This document shows, piece after piece, positions 42,403 through 54,009 of a DNA stretch of 64,000 nt (position 1 is the stretch's first letter; every line of letters begins with the position of its first letter). The position numbers were made by a program, and so were the translations under genes. The notes beneath the pieces were generated by a model. The model saw only the letters and a program-made list of their open reading frames with translations, did not search any database and was not told the origin of the DNA. The stretch comes from an uncultured Oceanospirillales bacterium (GTDB lineage: Bacteria; Pseudomonadota; Gammaproteobacteria; Xanthomonadales; SZUA-36): contig CAJXKA010000002.1 in NCBI GenBank assembly GCA_913055655.1, positions 372,001 through 436,000 on the forward strand, read 5' to 3'.

Positions 42403-43251
42403 TCAGTCCTCGTTCAGGTTGCGGAATCGGTGCGAAGAGCGCTGGTTCATCTGCCGGCCCAGCCACGGCCAGGCGCCGTTGATCCAGACCAGGGCCCGGT
42501 AGACGCGGCCCGGGATGGCGACAGTGCGGTGTTTCGGGCCCAGGACAGCGTCCAGGCCATATTCGGCCACGTCGTCGGCCTGCAGCCACATGTACCCCGG
42601 CATTTTCGACACGCGGTCGCGGGTGCCGGTGATGTCGTGGAACTCGGAATAGGTGAAGCCGGGGCAGAGCGCCGAGACCCGGACGCCATGCTTTTTGCCC
42701 TCCAGCGCCAGCGATTCTGACAGCTTGACCAGGAACGCCTTGGACGCGGCGTACAGCGTATGACCCTCGGTGCCCGGCATGTGGCCGGCGACGGACGCAA
42801 CGTTGATGACCTGGCCGTGGCCGCGCTCGATCATGCCCGGCATCAGGCGGTGGCACAGCTCGCATACCGCGGTGACCATCACCTGCAGGAAGGCCGCGTG
42901 CGTCTTCCAGTCGACCTCGACCAGCCTGCCGGGCACGCCGTAGCCGGCGTTGTTCACCAGGCACTCGATGTCGATGTCGGCTTTCGTGAGTGCATCGTCG
43001 ATCGCGGCGGGCGCGCCGGGGTCGGCCAGGTCTGCCGGCAGGACGAGGCAACGGACGCCATGATGTGCCTGCAGTTCGTCCGCGAGGGCCCGCAGGCGAT
43101 CTTCGCGGCGGGCGACCAGCACCAGGTTGAAGCCGCGGGCCGCCAGTGCGCGGCAGAAGGCTGTGCCGATACCGGCGGAAGCGCCGGTGACCAGTGCCCA
43201 GCGTTCCGCCTTCGGGGCCGGGTTCGGGGTGGGTTCATCTGTCGTGTTCAT
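42403..43251 (-). CDS. Short-chain dehydrogenase/reductase
   Basis: Classical SDR of 282 residues. The cofactor motif TGASAGIG is at residues 22-29, NNAG near 100, catalytic Ser153 (NVASVAG), and Tyr167/Lys171 (YAASK). Basic residues after the second strand (ARREDR) suggest NADP(H). The C-terminal tail is basic and aromatic (WINGAWPWLGRQMNQRSSHR), like the membrane-associated DltE/YqjQ-like group. The substrate cannot be read from the sequence. It precedes the osmC-like gene. Confidence 0.88.
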   Translation of the reverse strand: MNTTDEPTPNPAPKAERWALVTGASAGIGTAFCRALAARGFNLVLVARREDRLRALADELQAHHGVRCLVLPADLADPGAPAAIDDALTKADIDIECLVNNAGYGVPGRLVEVDWKTHAAFLQVMVTAVCELCHRLMPGMIERGHGQVINVASVAGHMPGTEGHTLYAASKAFLVKLSESLALEGKKHGVRVSALCPGFTYSEFHDITGTRDRVSKMPGYMWLQADDVAEYGLDAVLGPKHRTVAIPGRVYRALVWINGAWPWLGRQMNQRSSHRFRNLNED

Positions 43252-43388
43252 GACCCGGCATTCTGTGGCGGCGCCGCGTGGCTGGCAAGTGGGCGGCCTC
43301 GCGCGTTGGCGCTTCGCTTGCGGGTCGCGGGGGTGGCTGGGTATCCTTGCGCCTCGCCGCGCGGCGGCCAGACACGAGGGAGAACGGT

Positions 43389-44141
43389 ATGCGCAGGATC
43401 ATGGTGGCGGGCAACTGGAAGATGCATGGTTCGACTGACATGGTGGAGACCCTGCTGGGCGGCGTGATGGCCGGGCTGGGTGATGACATGCCGGTCGACG
43501 TGGCGGTTTTTCCGCCAGCACCCTACCTGTCACAGGTCCAGGCGCTGGCGGCCGGCAGCCGGGTCGAGTGGGGCGGGCAGACGCTGAATCCCAATGAGCA
43601 GGGCGCGTTCACCGGCGAGGTGTCTGGTGCGATGCTGGCCGATTTCGGCTGCCGCTACGTGCTGGTCGGTCATTCCGAGCGGCGCACGCTGTTCGGTGAA
43701 ACCGACACCGATGTCGCGGCGCGGTTCGAAGCCGCGGGCAGGGCCGGGCTCACGCCGGTGTTGTGTGTCGGTGAAACGCAGGCGCAGCGCGAAGCGGGCG
43801 AGACCGAGGCGGTGGTGGCGGCGCAGATTGACGCCGTGCTGGAACGTTGCGGCATCGCCGCGATGGCTGACGCGCTGGTGGCCTACGAGCCGGTCTGGGC
43901 GATCGGCACCGGGCTGACCGCGAGCCCGGAGCAGGCGCAGGCGGTTCACGCGTTCATTCGTGACAAATTGTCAGCGTTGGATGCTACAATAGGCGGTCAA
44001 ATTCGGATTCTTTACGGCGGCAGTGTGAAATCGTCCAATGCCGCCGATTTGTTTGCACGGGATGACATCGACGGCGCCCTCGTGGGGGGTGCTTCGCTGA
44101 CGGCGGAAGACTTCCTCGGTATTTGCCGCGGTGCGTCCTGA
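43389..44141 (+). CDS. tpiA: Triosephosphate isomerase
   Basis: Interconverts dihydroxyacetone phosphate and glyceraldehyde-3-phosphate. The 250-residue TIM barrel has catalytic Lys11 (AGNWKMHG), His95 (LVGHSERR) and Glu167 (VAYEPVWAIGTG). The flexible loop GTGLTASPEQAQAVH and the phosphate site LYGGSVKSSNA are also present. The ATG at 43389 has GGGAGA seven bases upstream. An open extension to 43278 is rejected, because the barrel starts at the ATG. tpiA-secG-tRNA-Leu is a conserved order. Confidence 0.98.
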   Translation: MRRIMVAGNWKMHGSTDMVETLLGGVMAGLGDDMPVDVAVFPPAPYLSQVQALAAGSRVEWGGQTLNPNEQGAFTGEVSGAMLADFGCRYVLVGHSERRTLFGETDTDVAARFEAAGRAGLTPVLCVGETQAQREAGETEAVVAAQIDAVLERCGIAAMADALVAYEPVWAIGTGLTASPEQAQAVHAFIRDKLSALDATIGGQIRILYGGSVKSSNAADLFARDDIDGALVGGASLTAEDFLGICRGAS

Positions 44142-44159
44142 TAGACAGGGTTTTTAGGC

Positions 44160-44627
44160 ATGCAGGTACTCAATATTTTTCACGTGCTGGTGGCCATCGC
44201 CATGGTCGCCTTTATCCTGGTCCAGCGTGGCCCGGGTGCAACAGCGGGCGCGGCGTTTGGTAGCGGCGCTTCCGGCACGGTGTTCGGTTCACGCGGCGCA
44301 GGTTCATTCCTGTCGCGTTCCACCTGGGTGCTGGCCACCCTGTTCTGCCTGATCAGCCTGGTCATGGCCGTACTGGTGTCACGCGACCTGTCCACGCCGG
44401 AAACGGACCTGGGCGTCGTCGGCCGGCAGGCACCGGCCGCGGAAACGTCCGCTGAATCGGCTGAACCGGCCCCGGTGATGGAAGACACCACGACCGATCT
44501 GCCGGCCCCGGGTGTCGAGGCGTTTACCCCCGAAGCGGAAGACCTGCCGGCACTTGAGCCGGAAGCGGTCACCGGGTCCGAGACCGAAGAATCGGCGGCG
44601 GACACGGACGAGGGTTCTGACGGCTAA
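44160..44627 (+). CDS. secG: Protein translocase subunit SecG
   Basis: Small inner-membrane subunit of SecYEG. Two hydrophobic helices at NIFHVLVAIAMVAFILVQ and STWVLATLFCLISLVMAVLV flank the conserved loop GATAGAAFGSGASGTVFGSR. It is 155 residues long, the second half being a low-complexity acidic tail (Ala, Glu, Pro, Ser, Thr) with unknown role, much longer than E. coli SecG (110). It lies 18 bases after tpiA and just before tRNA-Leu. Confidence 0.95.
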   Translation: MQVLNIFHVLVAIAMVAFILVQRGPGATAGAAFGSGASGTVFGSRGAGSFLSRSTWVLATLFCLISLVMAVLVSRDLSTPETDLGVVGRQAPAAETSAESAEPAPVMEDTTTDLPAPGVEAFTPEAEDLPALEPEAVTGSETEESAADTDEGSDG

Positions 44628-44648
44628 AGGTAGCTGTCTGTTACGATT

Positions 44649-44733
44649 GCCCAAGTGGTGGAATTGGTAGACACGCTATCTTGAGGGGGTAGTGGCGAAA
44701 GCCGTGCCGGTTCGAGTCCGGCCTTGGGCACCA
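44649..44733 (+). tRNA. tRNA-Leu (GAG)
   Basis: Acceptor stem GCCCAAG/CTTGGGC, discriminator A and encoded CCA. Long variable arm typical of leucine tRNAs. The anticodon stem CTATC/GGTAG encloses loop TTGAGGG, so the anticodon is GAG, reading CUC and CUU. T-loop GTTCGAGTC. It lies between secG and nuoA, as in Xanthomonas and related genomes. Confidence 0.96.
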
Positions 44734-44779
44734 TATCTTTGAACCCGGCGGAGCGGAGCGCCGGAAAACGGAACGGGAC

Positions 44780-45136
44780 ATGCTGGCAGAGTACTTTCCA
44801 ATCCTGCTGTTTATCGGCATTTCGACGGCACTGGGCATCATCCTGGTGACCATCGGCGGAATCCTCGGCCCACGGCGGCCGGACGCCGAGAAGAACTCAC
44901 CGTACGAGTGCGGTTTCGAGGCCTTCGAGGACGCGCGCAGCAAGTTCGACGTGCGCTTCTACCTGGTTGCCATCCTGTTCATCATCTTCGACCTTGAGAT
45001 CGCGTTTTTCGTCCCCTGGGCGCTGGCGCTGGACACGATCGGCTGGAACGGCTTCATCGCGATGATGATCTTCGTGCTGCTGCTCATCGTGGGCTTTTTC
45101 GTTGAATGGAAACGGGGGGCGCTGGAATGGGAGTGA
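44780..45136 (+). CDS. nuoA: NADH-quinone oxidoreductase subunit A
   Basis: Membrane subunit of Complex I (118 residues) with three hydrophobic helices. The conserved loop [20 protein letters not shown] includes the family's Cys and the FxSGF-type YECGFE motif. It is at the quinone-site interface with NuoH and NuoB. The start at ATG 44780 follows tRNA-Leu by 46 bases. It leads the complete nuoA-N operon and overlaps nuoB by ten bases. Confidence 0.97.
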   Translation: MLAEYFPILLFIGISTALGIILVTIGGILGPRRPDAEKNSPYECGFEAFEDARSKFDVRFYLVAILFIIFDLEIAFFVPWALALDTIGWNGFIAMMIFVLLLIVGFFVEWKRGALEWE

Positions 45137-45666
45137 CAGACCCGGGCGTGGTCGAGCTGAATGCCGTGGATGACATCCTGCGGCCGAACGCCGACACCAA
45201 CCCCATTCTCAGCCGCGGCGCGGTGACCACCACGCTGGATTCGCTCATTAACTGGGCGCGCACCGGTTCCATGTGGCCGGTCACTTTCGGCCTGGCCTGT
45301 TGCGCCGTGGAAATGATGCAGGCGGGCGCGGCACGCTACGACCTGGACCGTTTCGGCGTGATTTTCCGGCCCAGCCCGCGCCAGTCCGACGTCATGATCG
45401 TGGCCGGCACGCTGTGCAACAAGATGGCCCCGGCGCTGCGCAAGGTCTACGACCAGATGCCCGACCCGAAGTGGGTCATTTCCATGGGCTCCTGCGCCAA
45501 CGGTGGCGGCTACTACCATTACTCTTACGCGGTGACCCGCGGCTGTGACCGGATCGTCCCTGTCGACGTTTACGTGCCCGGCTGCCCGCCCACCGCCGAG
45601 GCGCTGATCTACGGCATTCTGCAGCTGCAGAAGAAAATCCGTCGCACCAACACCATCGCCCGCTGA
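45127..45666 (+). CDS. nuoB: NADH-quinone oxidoreductase subunit B
   Basis: Peripheral-arm subunit that carries the N2 4Fe-4S cluster next to the quinone site. The 179-residue protein has the cluster cysteines in [26 protein letters not shown] and [15 protein letters not shown]. The start is placed at ATG 45127, within the nuoA end, with GGGGGGC upstream. An ATG at 45106 would lengthen it by seven residues and overlap nuoA by 31 bases. Separate from nuoC and nuoD. Confidence 0.97.
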   Translation: MGVTDPGVVELNAVDDILRPNADTNPILSRGAVTTTLDSLINWARTGSMWPVTFGLACCAVEMMQAGAARYDLDRFGVIFRPSPRQSDVMIVAGTLCNKMAPALRKVYDQMPDPKWVISMGSCANGGGYYHYSYAVTRGCDRIVPVDVYVPGCPPTAEALIYGILQLQKKIRRTNTIAR

Positions 45667-45672
45667 CCGGCC

Positions 45673-46419
45673 ATGAATGCACCTGATTTCCAAACACGGC
45701 TGGCCGATGCGCTCGGCGATTCCGCCACGATCAGTACCGACGCGCACGGTCTTGTGACCGTCGAAGTGCCCGCGAAGCACTGGCTGGATGCGGCCCGCAC
45801 CCTGCGGGACGACGAAAACCTGGCATTTGAGCAGCTCATCGACCTGTGCGGCGTCGATTACCTGGGCTACGGCCAGGACGAGTGGGAAACCGGCGACGCC
45901 ACCAGCGAAGGCTTCAGTCGCGGCGTCGAGGGCATGGGCCCGGGCCGCTTCCGCTGGCGTGAACTGCCCGAGGCGGAGGAAGTGGAGAACCGCTTCGCCG
46001 TCGTCGTGCACCTGCTGTCGCTCACCCACAACCGCCGCCTGCGCCTGCGCACCTTCGCGCCGGACGAGGGCTTCCCGATCGTGCCGTCGCTGGTCGAGAC
46101 CTGGAGCTCCGCCAACTGGTACGAGCGCGAGGCCTTTGACCTGTACGGCATCGTCTTCGAGGGCCACCCGGACCTGCGTCGCCTGCTGACCGATTACGGC
46201 TTCACCGGCCACCCCTTCCGCAAGGATTTCCCGCTGATCGGCAACGTCACCGTGCGTTACGACGAAGAACGCGGGCGCGTGGTGTACGAGCCGGTGGAAA
46301 TCGAACCGCGCGTGCTGGTGCCGCGCGTGATCCGCGAGGATTCCCGTTACAAGGCCGACGACATCGACCAGGCCGCCGATGACGCCGCCGACGAGATCGC
46401 CGCGGAGGCGAGTGACTGA
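45673..46419 (+). CDS. nuoC: NADH-quinone oxidoreductase subunit C
   Basis: Hydrophilic connecting-arm subunit (248 residues). The 30-kDa subunit signature is in [20 protein letters not shown], followed by [20 protein letters not shown]. The C-terminal 30 residues are acidic ([13 protein letters not shown]). It is separate from nuoD, whereas in E. coli the two are fused as nuoCD. One base separates its stop from the nuoD ATG. Confidence 0.96.
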   Translation: MNAPDFQTRLADALGDSATISTDAHGLVTVEVPAKHWLDAARTLRDDENLAFEQLIDLCGVDYLGYGQDEWETGDATSEGFSRGVEGMGPGRFRWRELPEAEEVENRFAVVVHLLSLTHNRRLRLRTFAPDEGFPIVPSLVETWSSANWYEREAFDLYGIVFEGHPDLRRLLTDYGFTGHPFRKDFPLIGNVTVRYDEERGRVVYEPVEIEPRVLVPRVIREDSRYKADDIDQAADDAADEIAAEASD

Positions 46420-46420
46420 T

Positions 46421-47674
46421 ATGCCGGAAATTCGCAGTTACACGATGAACTTCGGCCCGCAGCATCCCGCTGCGCACGGCGTGCTGCGCCTGGTCCTGGA
46501 AATGGACGGCGAGACCGTGGTCCGCGCCGACCCGCACGTCGGCCTGCTGCACCGCGCCACCGAGAAACTGGCCGAGACCAAGCCGTTCAACCAGTCCATC
46601 GGCTACATGGACCGGCTCGACTACGTCTCGATGATGTGCAACGAGCATGCCTACGTGCGCGCCATTGAGCAGTTGCTGGGCATCGAGCCGCCGGTGCGCG
46701 CGCAGTATATCCGCACCATGTTCGACGAGATTACGCGCCTGGGTAACCACCTGATGTGGATCGGCGCCAACGGCCTCGACCTCGGCGCCATGACGGTGTT
46801 CCTGTACGCCTTCCGCGAACGCGAGGCGACCATGGACATGTACGAGGCGGTGTCCGGTGCGCGCATGCACGCCACCTACTACCGCCCGGGCGGCGTCTAC
46901 CGCGACCTGCCGGACCGCATGCCACAGCAGAAAGAGTCGCCGTGGACCAAGGGCAAGGACCTGATACGCGTCAACGAGTGGCGCGAGGGCAGCCTGCTGG
47001 ATTTCGTCGAGGCGTTCACGAAGGACTTCTTCACCAAGGTCGACGAATACGAGACCCTGCTGACCGACAACCGCATCTGGAAGCAGCGCACCGTGAACAT
47101 CGGCGTGGTGTCGCCCGAGCGCGCACTGCAGCTGGGCTTCACCGGCGCCATGCTGCGCGGTTCCGGCATCGAGTGGGACCTGCGCAGGAAGCAGCCCTAC
47201 GCCATGTACCCGGAAATGGATTTCGACATCCCGGTGGGCGTGAACGGCGACTGCTACGACCGCTACCTGGTGCGCGTCGAGGAAATGCGCCAGTCGGCGA
47301 AGATCATCCTGCAGTGCGTGGACTGGCTGCGCGCCAACCCGGGCCACGTGATGCTGAAGAACTTCAAGGTCATCCCGCCCACGCGCGAAGAAATGAAAGA
47401 TGACATGGAAGCGCTGATTCACCACTTCAAACTCTTCACCGAGGGTTATTGCGTGCCGAAAGGCGAGACCTACGCCGCTGTCGAGGCGCCCAAGGGCGAG
47501 TTCGGCTGTTACCTGGTCTCCGACGGCGCCAACAAGCCGTTCCGTGCGCACTTCCGTGCGCCCGGTTTTGCGCACCTCTCGGCCATGGACGAGATGGCGA
47601 AGGGGCACATGCTGTCCGACGTGGTGGCGCTGATCGGCACGCAGGACATCGTATTTGGCGAGGTGGACCGCTGA
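46421..47674 (+). CDS. nuoD: NADH-quinone oxidoreductase subunit D
   Basis: 49-kDa-type subunit whose fold derives from [NiFe]-hydrogenase large subunits and forms part of the quinone cavity. Key sequence near the start: [20 protein letters not shown], then [14 protein letters not shown] and [17 protein letters not shown]. Late in the protein is [20 protein letters not shown]. 417 residues from ATG 46421. An upstream ATG at 46379 overlaps nuoC and is not preferred. Overlaps nuoE by one base. Confidence 0.97.
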   Translation: MPEIRSYTMNFGPQHPAAHGVLRLVLEMDGETVVRADPHVGLLHRATEKLAETKPFNQSIGYMDRLDYVSMMCNEHAYVRAIEQLLGIEPPVRAQYIRTMFDEITRLGNHLMWIGANGLDLGAMTVFLYAFREREATMDMYEAVSGARMHATYYRPGGVYRDLPDRMPQQKESPWTKGKDLIRVNEWREGSLLDFVEAFTKDFFTKVDEYETLLTDNRIWKQRTVNIGVVSPERALQLGFTGAMLRGSGIEWDLRRKQPYAMYPEMDFDIPVGVNGDCYDRYLVRVEEMRQSAKIILQCVDWLRANPGHVMLKNFKVIPPTREEMKDDMEALIHHFKLFTEGYCVPKGETYAAVEAPKGEFGCYLVSDGANKPFRAHFRAPGFAHLSAMDEMAKGHMLSDVVALIGTQDIVFGEVDR

Positions 47675-48189
47675 TGGCGCACAAGGCTGAATTCGTGCAG
47701 GGCAAGGCGGCCCTGCTGACCGCGGACACCCAGGCGAAGATCGACGGCTGGGTGAAACGCTTCCCGGAAGACCGCAAGCGTTCCGCCGTGATCCAGTCGC
47801 TGATGGCGGCCCAGGAACAGAACGGCGGCTGGCTGACCCGTGAGCTGATCGAGGCGGTCGCCGATTACCTCGACCTGCCGCCGGTGTGGTGCGCGGAAGT
47901 CGCCAGCTTCTACTCGATGTTCGACCAGGAGCCGGTTGGCCGTCACAAGGTGAATATCTGCACCAACATCTCCTGCTGGCTGAATGGCGCCGAAAGCATT
48001 GTCGCCCACGTTGAGAACAAGCTGGGCGTGAAGCTGGGTGAGACGACCGCGGACGACCGCATCACGCTGATTCGCGAAGAAGAATGCCTGGCGGCCTGCT
48101 GCGGCGCGCCGATGATGGTCGTCGACGGCCACTACCACGAAAACCTCGACCCCGCGAAGGTCGACGAAATCCTGGATGGGCTGGACTGA
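47674..48189 (+). CDS. nuoE: NADH-quinone oxidoreductase subunit E
   Basis: 24-kDa-type subunit that holds the N1a 2Fe-2S cluster. The 171-residue thioredoxin-like protein has cysteines in [14 protein letters not shown] and [13 protein letters not shown], in the usual four-ligand pattern. The N-terminal helical part contains [16 protein letters not shown]. The ATG overlaps the nuoD stop (TGATG at 47672-47676). Its stop is two bases from nuoF. Confidence 0.96.
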   Translation: MAHKAEFVQGKAALLTADTQAKIDGWVKRFPEDRKRSAVIQSLMAAQEQNGGWLTRELIEAVADYLDLPPVWCAEVASFYSMFDQEPVGRHKVNICTNISCWLNGAESIVAHVENKLGVKLGETTADDRITLIREEECLAACCGAPMMVVDGHYHENLDPAKVDEILDGLD

Positions 48190-48191
48190 CC

Positions 48192-49490
48192 ATGGCTGAT
48201 CATAATGTCGTCTTCACCACGCTCGGTTTCGACGAGCCCTGGACCTACGAGAACTATCTCGAGGTCGACGGCTACCAGGCGTGGCGGAAGATTCTTGAAG
48301 AGAAGACCCCGCGCGAGGACATCATCGAGACGGTGAAGGCCTCGGCCCTGCGCGGCCGTGGTGGCGCCGGTTTCCCGACCGGCCTGAAGTGGAGCTTCAT
48401 GCCGCGTTCGGCACCGGTGCAGAAATACATCCTGTGCAACTCGGACGAATCCGAGCCGGGCACCTGTCACGACCGCGATATCCTGCGCTTCAACCCGCAT
48501 GCCGTGGTCGAGGGCATTGCCATCGCCGGTTACGCCATGGGCGCGACGGTGGGTTACAACTACCTGCGCGGCGAGTTCCACCACGAGCCGTTCGAGCGAT
48601 TCGAGCAGGCCGTGGCCGAGGCCTACGAAAAAGGCCTGCTGGGCAAGAACATCCTGGGTTCCGGCATCGACATGGATATCCATGGCGTGCTCGGCGCCGG
48701 CGCTTACATCTGTGGCGAGGAAACCGCGCTGATGGAATCGCTGGAAGGGAAGAAGGGCCAGCCGCGATTCAAGCCGCCGTTCCCGGCCAACTTCGGCCTG
48801 TACGGCAAGCCGACCACCATCAACAACACCGAGACCCTGGCCTCGGTGCCGTCGATCATGCGCCGTGGCGCCGACTGGTTCCTGGAGATCGGCAAGCCCA
48901 ACAACGGTGGGCCGAAAGTGTTCTCCGTATCCGGTCATGTGAACAAACCTGGCAACTTCGAAATTCCGCTGGGTACGCCGTTCGCCGAGCTGCTGGAAAT
49001 GGCCGGCGGCATGCGTAACGGCCACAAGCTGAAAGGCGTGATCCCGGGCGGTTCGTCAATGCCGGTACTGCCCGCCGAGACCATGATGGGCATCACCATG
49101 GACTACGACGCCCTGGGCAAGGCCGGTTCCGGCCTGGGTTCCGGTGCCGTGATCGTCATGGACGAGACCACGTGCATGGTGCGCGCCTGCACGCGCATTG
49201 CCCAGTTCTACCACATGGAAAGCTGCGGCCAGTGCACGCCGTGCCGTGAAGGCACCGGCTGGATGCACCGGGTGCTGAAGCGCATCGTCGACGGCAAGGG
49301 CCGCGCCGATGACCTGCAGTTGCTGAAATCCGCCGCCGGCCAGATTGAAGGCCACACCATCTGCGCCTTCGGCGAGGCCGCGGCCTGGCCGGTGCAGGGC
49401 ATGCTGCGCCATTTCTGGCACGAATTCGAATACTACGTGGAACACGGCCGCTCGATCGTTGACGGGGCCGCCGGGGAGAAGGCCGCATGA
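48192..49490 (+). CDS. nuoF: NADH-quinone oxidoreductase subunit F
   Basis: 51-kDa subunit that binds NADH, FMN and the N3 4Fe-4S cluster. The 432-residue protein has the glycine-rich FMN/NADH sites [14 protein letters not shown] and [19 protein letters not shown]. The cluster cysteines are [14 protein letters not shown] (about residue 345-355) plus a later Cys in [13 protein letters not shown]. Start ATG 48192, two bases after nuoE. It overlaps nuoG by four bases. Confidence 0.97.
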   Translation: MADHNVVFTTLGFDEPWTYENYLEVDGYQAWRKILEEKTPREDIIETVKASALRGRGGAGFPTGLKWSFMPRSAPVQKYILCNSDESEPGTCHDRDILRFNPHAVVEGIAIAGYAMGATVGYNYLRGEFHHEPFERFEQAVAEAYEKGLLGKNILGSGIDMDIHGVLGAGAYICGEETALMESLEGKKGQPRFKPPFPANFGLYGKPTTINNTETLASVPSIMRRGADWFLEIGKPNNGGPKVFSVSGHVNKPGNFEIPLGTPFAELLEMAGGMRNGHKLKGVIPGGSSMPVLPAETMMGITMDYDALGKAGSGLGSGAVIVMDETTCMVRACTRIAQFYHMESCGQCTPCREGTGWMHRVLKRIVDGKGRADDLQLLKSAAGQIEGHTICAFGEAAAWPVQGMLRHFWHEFEYYVEHGRSIVDGAAGEKAA

Positions 49491-51844
49491 GCGCCGTGAC
49501 CGAAGAACAGGCCGTGGAAATGGTCAATATCGAGGTCGACGGCACACCCATGCAGGTGCCGAAGAACTCGATGATCATCGAGGCCACCGACAAGGCCGGC
49601 ATCAACGTGCCGCGGTTCTGCTACCACAAGAAACTGTCCATCGCGGCCAACTGCCGCATGTGCCTGGTCGACGTCGAGAAGGCGCCCAAGCCGATGCCGG
49701 CCTGCGCCACGCCGGTCATGGAAGGCATGAAGGTGTACACCACCTCGCGCCGCGCCATCGACGCCCAGCACGGCGTCATGGAATTCCTGCTGATCAACCA
49801 TCCGCTGGACTGCCCGATCTGCGACCAGGGCGGCGAATGCGAACTGCAGGACCTGGCCATGGGCTATGGCCGCTCCGTGTCGCGCTTCACCGAACGCAAG
49901 CGCGTGGTGAAAGACAAGGACATCGGGCCGCTGGTGCGTACCGACATGACCCGCTGCATCCACTGCACCCGCTGCGTGCGCTTCCTTGATGAAGTGGCCG
50001 GCACCTGCGAGATGGGTGGCACGGGCCGCGGCGACCGGCTGGAGATCACGTCCAGCATTGCCGGCAGCATCGACTCGGAAATGTCCGGCAATATCATCGA
50101 TTTGTGCCCGGTAGGCGCGTTGACCAACCGGCCGTTCCGTTACTCGGCGCGGGCCTGGGAGCTGTCATCGCGGCCGTCGACGGCGGCCCATGACGGGCTG
50201 GGTTCGGGTGTCCACTATCACGTGCGCCGCGGCAAGGTCATGCGCGCCGTGCCCGCCGACCGCGAGCGGGTCAACGAGACCTGGCTCTCCGACCGCGACC
50301 GCTACAGCCATTTCGGCCTTTATGCCAACGACCGTGTCCTGAACCCGTCCGTCAAGCGCGACGGCGAGTGGGTCGAGGTCACCTGGGACGAGGCGGTGGA
50401 CGCCGCGGCCGGGGCCCTGGGTAGCCGTGGCGCGGGCGAGGTTGGCGTGTTGATGTCACCGTCGGCCGCCACCGAGGATTACTTCCTGGCGCGCCGCCTG
50501 GCCGATGGCCTGCAAACGCCCCACATCGACCATCGCGCCCGCGAATGCGATTTCGCCGATGACGGCGCGCGTCCGGCACTGTTCGGCGCATCGCTGGCCG
50601 AAATCCAGGGTGCTGACAATATCCTGCTGCTGGGTTGCAACGCACGCCACGAGGCGCCGGTGCTGGGTCACCGGGTCCGCCAGGCCTGGCGCTCGGGTGC
50701 GACGATCTTCGCCGTCAACCCGCTGGACTGGAACTTCCATTTCGACCTGGCCGGCAAGGTCATCGCCGCGCCGCAGGCGCTGGCGGGCGAGATTGCCGCC
50801 CTGGCCGCGGCCGTGGCTGAGCGCACCGGCCAGTCGCTGCCCGGACACCTTAACGTCGATGGCGCGACGGTCACCGACGCGCACCGCGCCATCGCGGCGC
50901 GCCTTGGCGAGGCCGAAAACGGCGTTGTCATCGTCGGGCAGGCCGCCATGGCCATGGCCGACGCGGCCCGTGTGCGGCAATTGGCGGCCTGGCTGGCAGA
51001 GGCCAGCGGCTCGGCCCTGGACCTGCTGCCGCACGGCGCCAATACCGCGGGCGCAACCGCCGCCGGCGCATTGCCGGCCGAGGGCGGCCTGAATGCCCGC
51101 GCCATGCTGGAATCGCCGCGTTCCGCGTACCTGCTGTGGGATATCGAGCCCACCGCCGATACCTTTGACCCCGCCGTCACCATGAATGCGCTGGCCGCCG
51201 CCGAGAAAGTGGTCGCGGTCACCCCGTTCGCCGGTCCGGCCCTGCGCGAAGTGGCGGACGTGATCCTGCCGCTGGCGCCGTGGGCGGAGACCGAGGGCAG
51301 CCTGGTCAATCTTTCAGGCGAACGGTTCGACGTCTCGCCCGCCGGCAAGCCGGCCGGGGAAGCGCGTCCGGGCTGGAAAGTACTGCGCCGCCTGGGCGCC
51401 GCGCTTGGGCTCGAGGGTTTCGATCACATCAATATTGATGACGTGCGGGCCGACATGAACGACAAGCTGGCGGACCTTCGCGCGCCGCTCGCACCCGTGG
51501 GCGACCTGCCGGCACCGGCCACCGCGGCCGGCCTTTGGCGAATCGGCGAAGTGCCGATGTACGCCGCCGACGCGCTGTGCCGGCGTTCGGCACCGTTGCA
51601 GGACTCGGTCCACGCGGAACACGGTTTCGTCGGCCTGAACCCGGCCGATGCTGATGCGCTGGGCCTGGTGGACGGGGGCAGCGCGCGCGTGAGCCAGGGT
51701 GACGGCTCCGTGGTCCTCGGTGTCCGGGTGACCGGAATGGTCCCGGCGGGCGCCGCCTGGGTGCGGGCCTCGACGCCGGAATCGGCCGAGCTCGGTCCCG
51801 TGAACGGACCGGTCCAGGTCAGCCGCCCGGGAGGGAACGACTGA
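49487..51844 (+). CDS. nuoG: NADH-quinone oxidoreductase subunit G
   Basis: Largest peripheral subunit (785 residues). The N-terminal region holds a 2Fe-2S cluster ([19 protein letters not shown], then [10 protein letters not shown]) and 4Fe-4S clusters ([34 protein letters not shown]). The rest is a molybdopterin-oxidoreductase-like domain without molybdenum function in this family. The C-terminal third is alanine-rich and less conserved than its neighbours. Starts within the nuoF stop (ATGA). Confidence 0.96.
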   Translation: MSAVTEEQAVEMVNIEVDGTPMQVPKNSMIIEATDKAGINVPRFCYHKKLSIAANCRMCLVDVEKAPKPMPACATPVMEGMKVYTTSRRAIDAQHGVMEFLLINHPLDCPICDQGGECELQDLAMGYGRSVSRFTERKRVVKDKDIGPLVRTDMTRCIHCTRCVRFLDEVAGTCEMGGTGRGDRLEITSSIAGSIDSEMSGNIIDLCPVGALTNRPFRYSARAWELSSRPSTAAHDGLGSGVHYHVRRGKVMRAVPADRERVNETWLSDRDRYSHFGLYANDRVLNPSVKRDGEWVEVTWDEAVDAAAGALGSRGAGEVGVLMSPSAATEDYFLARRLADGLQTPHIDHRARECDFADDGARPALFGASLAEIQGADNILLLGCNARHEAPVLGHRVRQAWRSGATIFAVNPLDWNFHFDLAGKVIAAPQALAGEIAALAAAVAERTGQSLPGHLNVDGATVTDAHRAIAARLGEAENGVVIVGQAAMAMADAARVRQLAAWLAEASGSALDLLPHGANTAGATAAGALPAEGGLNARAMLESPRSAYLLWDIEPTADTFDPAVTMNALAAAEKVVAVTPFAGPALREVADVILPLAPWAETEGSLVNLSGERFDVSPAGKPAGEARPGWKVLRRLGAALGLEGFDHINIDDVRADMNDKLADLRAPLAPVGDLPAPATAAGLWRIGEVPMYAADALCRRSAPLQDSVHAEHGFVGLNPADADALGLVDGGSARVSQGDGSVVLGVRVTGMVPAGAAWVRASTPESAELGPVNGPVQVSRPGGND

Positions 51845-52884
51845 TGTTCGAAGCGTTTCTCGAACTTGCCTGGATCGTCATCAAGATCATGGCCATCACG
51901 GTTCCGCTGATCCTGACCGTGGCTTACTTCACCTATGCCGAGCGCAAGGTGATCGGTTTCATGCAGTCGCGCCACGGGCCCAACCGTGTCGGCATTTTCG
52001 GCTTCAAGCTCTGGGGCCTGGCACAGCCCTTCGCGGACGTGTTCAAGCTGCTGCTGAAAGAGATCGTGTTGCCGCAGAACGCGAACAAGTTCCTGTTCGT
52101 GCTGGCGCCGGTCATCACGCTGGCCCCCGCCTTCGCGGCCTGGGCCGTGATTCCGTTCAGCGACACCATGGTGCTGGCCAATATCGACGCCGGGCTGCTG
52201 TACCTGCTGGCGATGACCTCGCTGGGCGTATACGGCGTCATCATCGCCGGCTGGGCCTCGAACTCGAAGTACGCGTTCCTGGGCGGCATGCGCTCCGCTG
52301 CGCAGATCATCTCCTACGAAATCCCGATGGGTTTCGCATTGATCGGCGTACTGGTCATGTCCGGTACGCTGAACCTGTCGGAAATCGTCAGGGCACAGCA
52401 AGGCAACATCTTCGACTGGTTCTGGCTGCCGCTGCTGCCGCTGTTCCTGGTGTACTTCATTTCCGGCGTGGCCGAGACCAACCGCGCGCCATTCGACGTG
52501 GCCGAGGGTGAGTCCGAGATCGTCGCCGGCTTCCACGTGGAGTATTCCGGCGCGGCCTTCGCGGTGTTTTTCCTGGCCGAATACGCCAACATGATCCTGA
52601 TCTCGGCGCTGACCGCGCTGTTGTTCCTGGGCGGCTGGCTGTCGCCGTTCGCGGGCATCCCCGGCATTGGCGACACGGTCCTGGGCGCCGGCGGCATTCA
52701 CTGGTACCTGGCCAAGACCGTGTTCTTCATGTTCACGTTCCTGTGGCTGCGCGCGACGTTCCCGCGCTACCGCTACGACCAGATCATGCGCCTGGGCTGG
52801 AAGGTCCTGATTCCGATTACGCTGGTCTGGGTCCTGGTGGCCGCGGGCCTGAAACTGTCCGGCGCCGTGACGCTGGGGGCCTGA
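51844..52884 (+). CDS. nuoH: NADH-quinone oxidoreductase subunit H
   Basis: Membrane subunit at the quinone entry, 346 residues, with eight hydrophobic segments. Conserved motifs include [36 protein letters not shown] and [20 protein letters not shown], whose acidic residues are part of the proton/quinone pathway. [20 protein letters not shown] is near the end. It begins on the last base of nuoG and ends one base before nuoI. Confidence 0.97.
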   Translation: MFEAFLELAWIVIKIMAITVPLILTVAYFTYAERKVIGFMQSRHGPNRVGIFGFKLWGLAQPFADVFKLLLKEIVLPQNANKFLFVLAPVITLAPAFAAWAVIPFSDTMVLANIDAGLLYLLAMTSLGVYGVIIAGWASNSKYAFLGGMRSAAQIISYEIPMGFALIGVLVMSGTLNLSEIVRAQQGNIFDWFWLPLLPLFLVYFISGVAETNRAPFDVAEGESEIVAGFHVEYSGAAFAVFFLAEYANMILISALTALLFLGGWLSPFAGIPGIGDTVLGAGGIHWYLAKTVFFMFTFLWLRATFPRYRYDQIMRLGWKVLIPITLVWVLVAAGLKLSGAVTLGA

Positions 52885-52885
52885 G

Positions 52886-53374
52886 ATGAACGCGATCACA
52901 CGATACCTGAAAAGCCTGATGCTGCTGGAGCTCTTCAAGGGCCTCAGTGTCACGCTGGGCTATTTCTTCAAGCCCAAGGCCACGCTCCGCTACCCGGAAG
53001 AGAAGACGCCGAAGTCGAACCGGTTCCGCGGCCTGCACGCACTGCGCCGCTACCCGAACGGCGAGGAGCGCTGCATTGCCTGCAAGCTCTGCGAAGCGGT
53101 CTGCCCGGCCCTGGCGATCACCATCGACTCGGAGCAGCGTGATGACGGCACCCGCCGCACCACGCGCTACGATATCGACCTGTTCAAGTGCATCTATTGC
53201 GGGTTCTGCGAGGAATCCTGCCCGGTGGACTCGATCGTCGAGACGACCTTCCACGAATACCACTTCGAGAACCGGGGCGAAAACATCGTCACCAAGCCGC
53301 AGTTGCTGGCCATTGGTGACCGGCTCGAAGCACAGATTGCCGCCGAGAAGCGGCAGGATGCGGCCTACCGATGA
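52886..53374 (+). CDS. nuoI: NADH-quinone oxidoreductase subunit I
   Basis: 8Fe ferredoxin-type subunit carrying clusters N6a and N6b, 162 residues. The two CxxCxxCxxxCP motifs are [17 protein letters not shown] and [19 protein letters not shown]. They pass electrons from the NuoG side to NuoB. Basic N-terminus ([19 protein letters not shown]) with [15 protein letters not shown]. It overlaps nuoJ by four bases. Confidence 0.97.
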   Translation: MNAITRYLKSLMLLELFKGLSVTLGYFFKPKATLRYPEEKTPKSNRFRGLHALRRYPNGEERCIACKLCEAVCPALAITIDSEQRDDGTRRTTRYDIDLFKCIYCGFCEESCPVDSIVETTFHEYHFENRGENIVTKPQLLAIGDRLEAQIAAEKRQDAAYR

Positions 53375-54006
53375 TCATGGGAATCGATTTACAGGTCATC
53401 CTGTTCTACCTGTTCTCCGCCGTGCTGGTGGGGGCCGCGCTGGCCGTCATCAGCTCGCGTAACCCGGTGTACTCGGCATTGTTCCTGGTGCTGACGTTCT
53501 TCACCGCGGCCGCGCTGTGGATCCTGTTGCAGGTGGAATTCCTGGCCGTCGTGCTGGTGGTGGTCTATGTCGGCGCCGTCATGGTGCTGTTCCTGTTCGT
53601 GGTGATGATGCTGGACATCAACCTGGTACCGCTGAAGGAAGGCTTCGTACGTTACATGTGGATCGGTATCCCGGTCGCTTTGATCATGGCGTTCGAACTG
53701 TTGGCCGTGATGTGGGCAAAGGGCCGTTTCGGTACCGACCAGTTCCCGGTGCCGGCCGACCGCGCCGCTGACTACAGCAACACCCGGGCCGTGGGCGAGT
53801 GGCTGTACACCCAGTTCCTGCTGCCGTTTGAAGTGGCCGGGCTGATACTGCTGGTGGCCATGGTGGCGGCCATTGCGCTGACGGTCCGCCAGCGCAAGGA
53901 CGTCAAGACCCAGAAGCCGTCGCGGCAGGTGCGAGTGAAGCGTGACGAGCGGGTGCGGCTGGTGAAAATGAAATCTGAGGCCCCTGCCTCGAAAGGGGGG
54001 AACTGA
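53371..54006 (+). CDS. nuoJ: NADH-quinone oxidoreductase subunit J
   Basis: Membrane-arm subunit with five hydrophobic segments, 211 residues. Typical are [20 protein letters not shown] and [18 protein letters not shown], the helix that bends in the mammalian ND6 counterpart. The C-terminus is a basic soluble tail ([20 protein letters not shown]). The start may be ATG 53371 or, two codons later, ATG 53377. Confidence 0.95.
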   Translation: MIMGIDLQVILFYLFSAVLVGAALAVISSRNPVYSALFLVLTFFTAAALWILLQVEFLAVVLVVVYVGAVMVLFLFVVMMLDINLVPLKEGFVRYMWIGIPVALIMAFELLAVMWAKGRFGTDQFPVPADRAADYSNTRAVGEWLYTQFLLPFEVAGLILLVAMVAAIALTVRQRKDVKTQKPSRQVRVKRDERVRLVKMKSEAPASKGGN

Positions 54007-54009
54007 GCC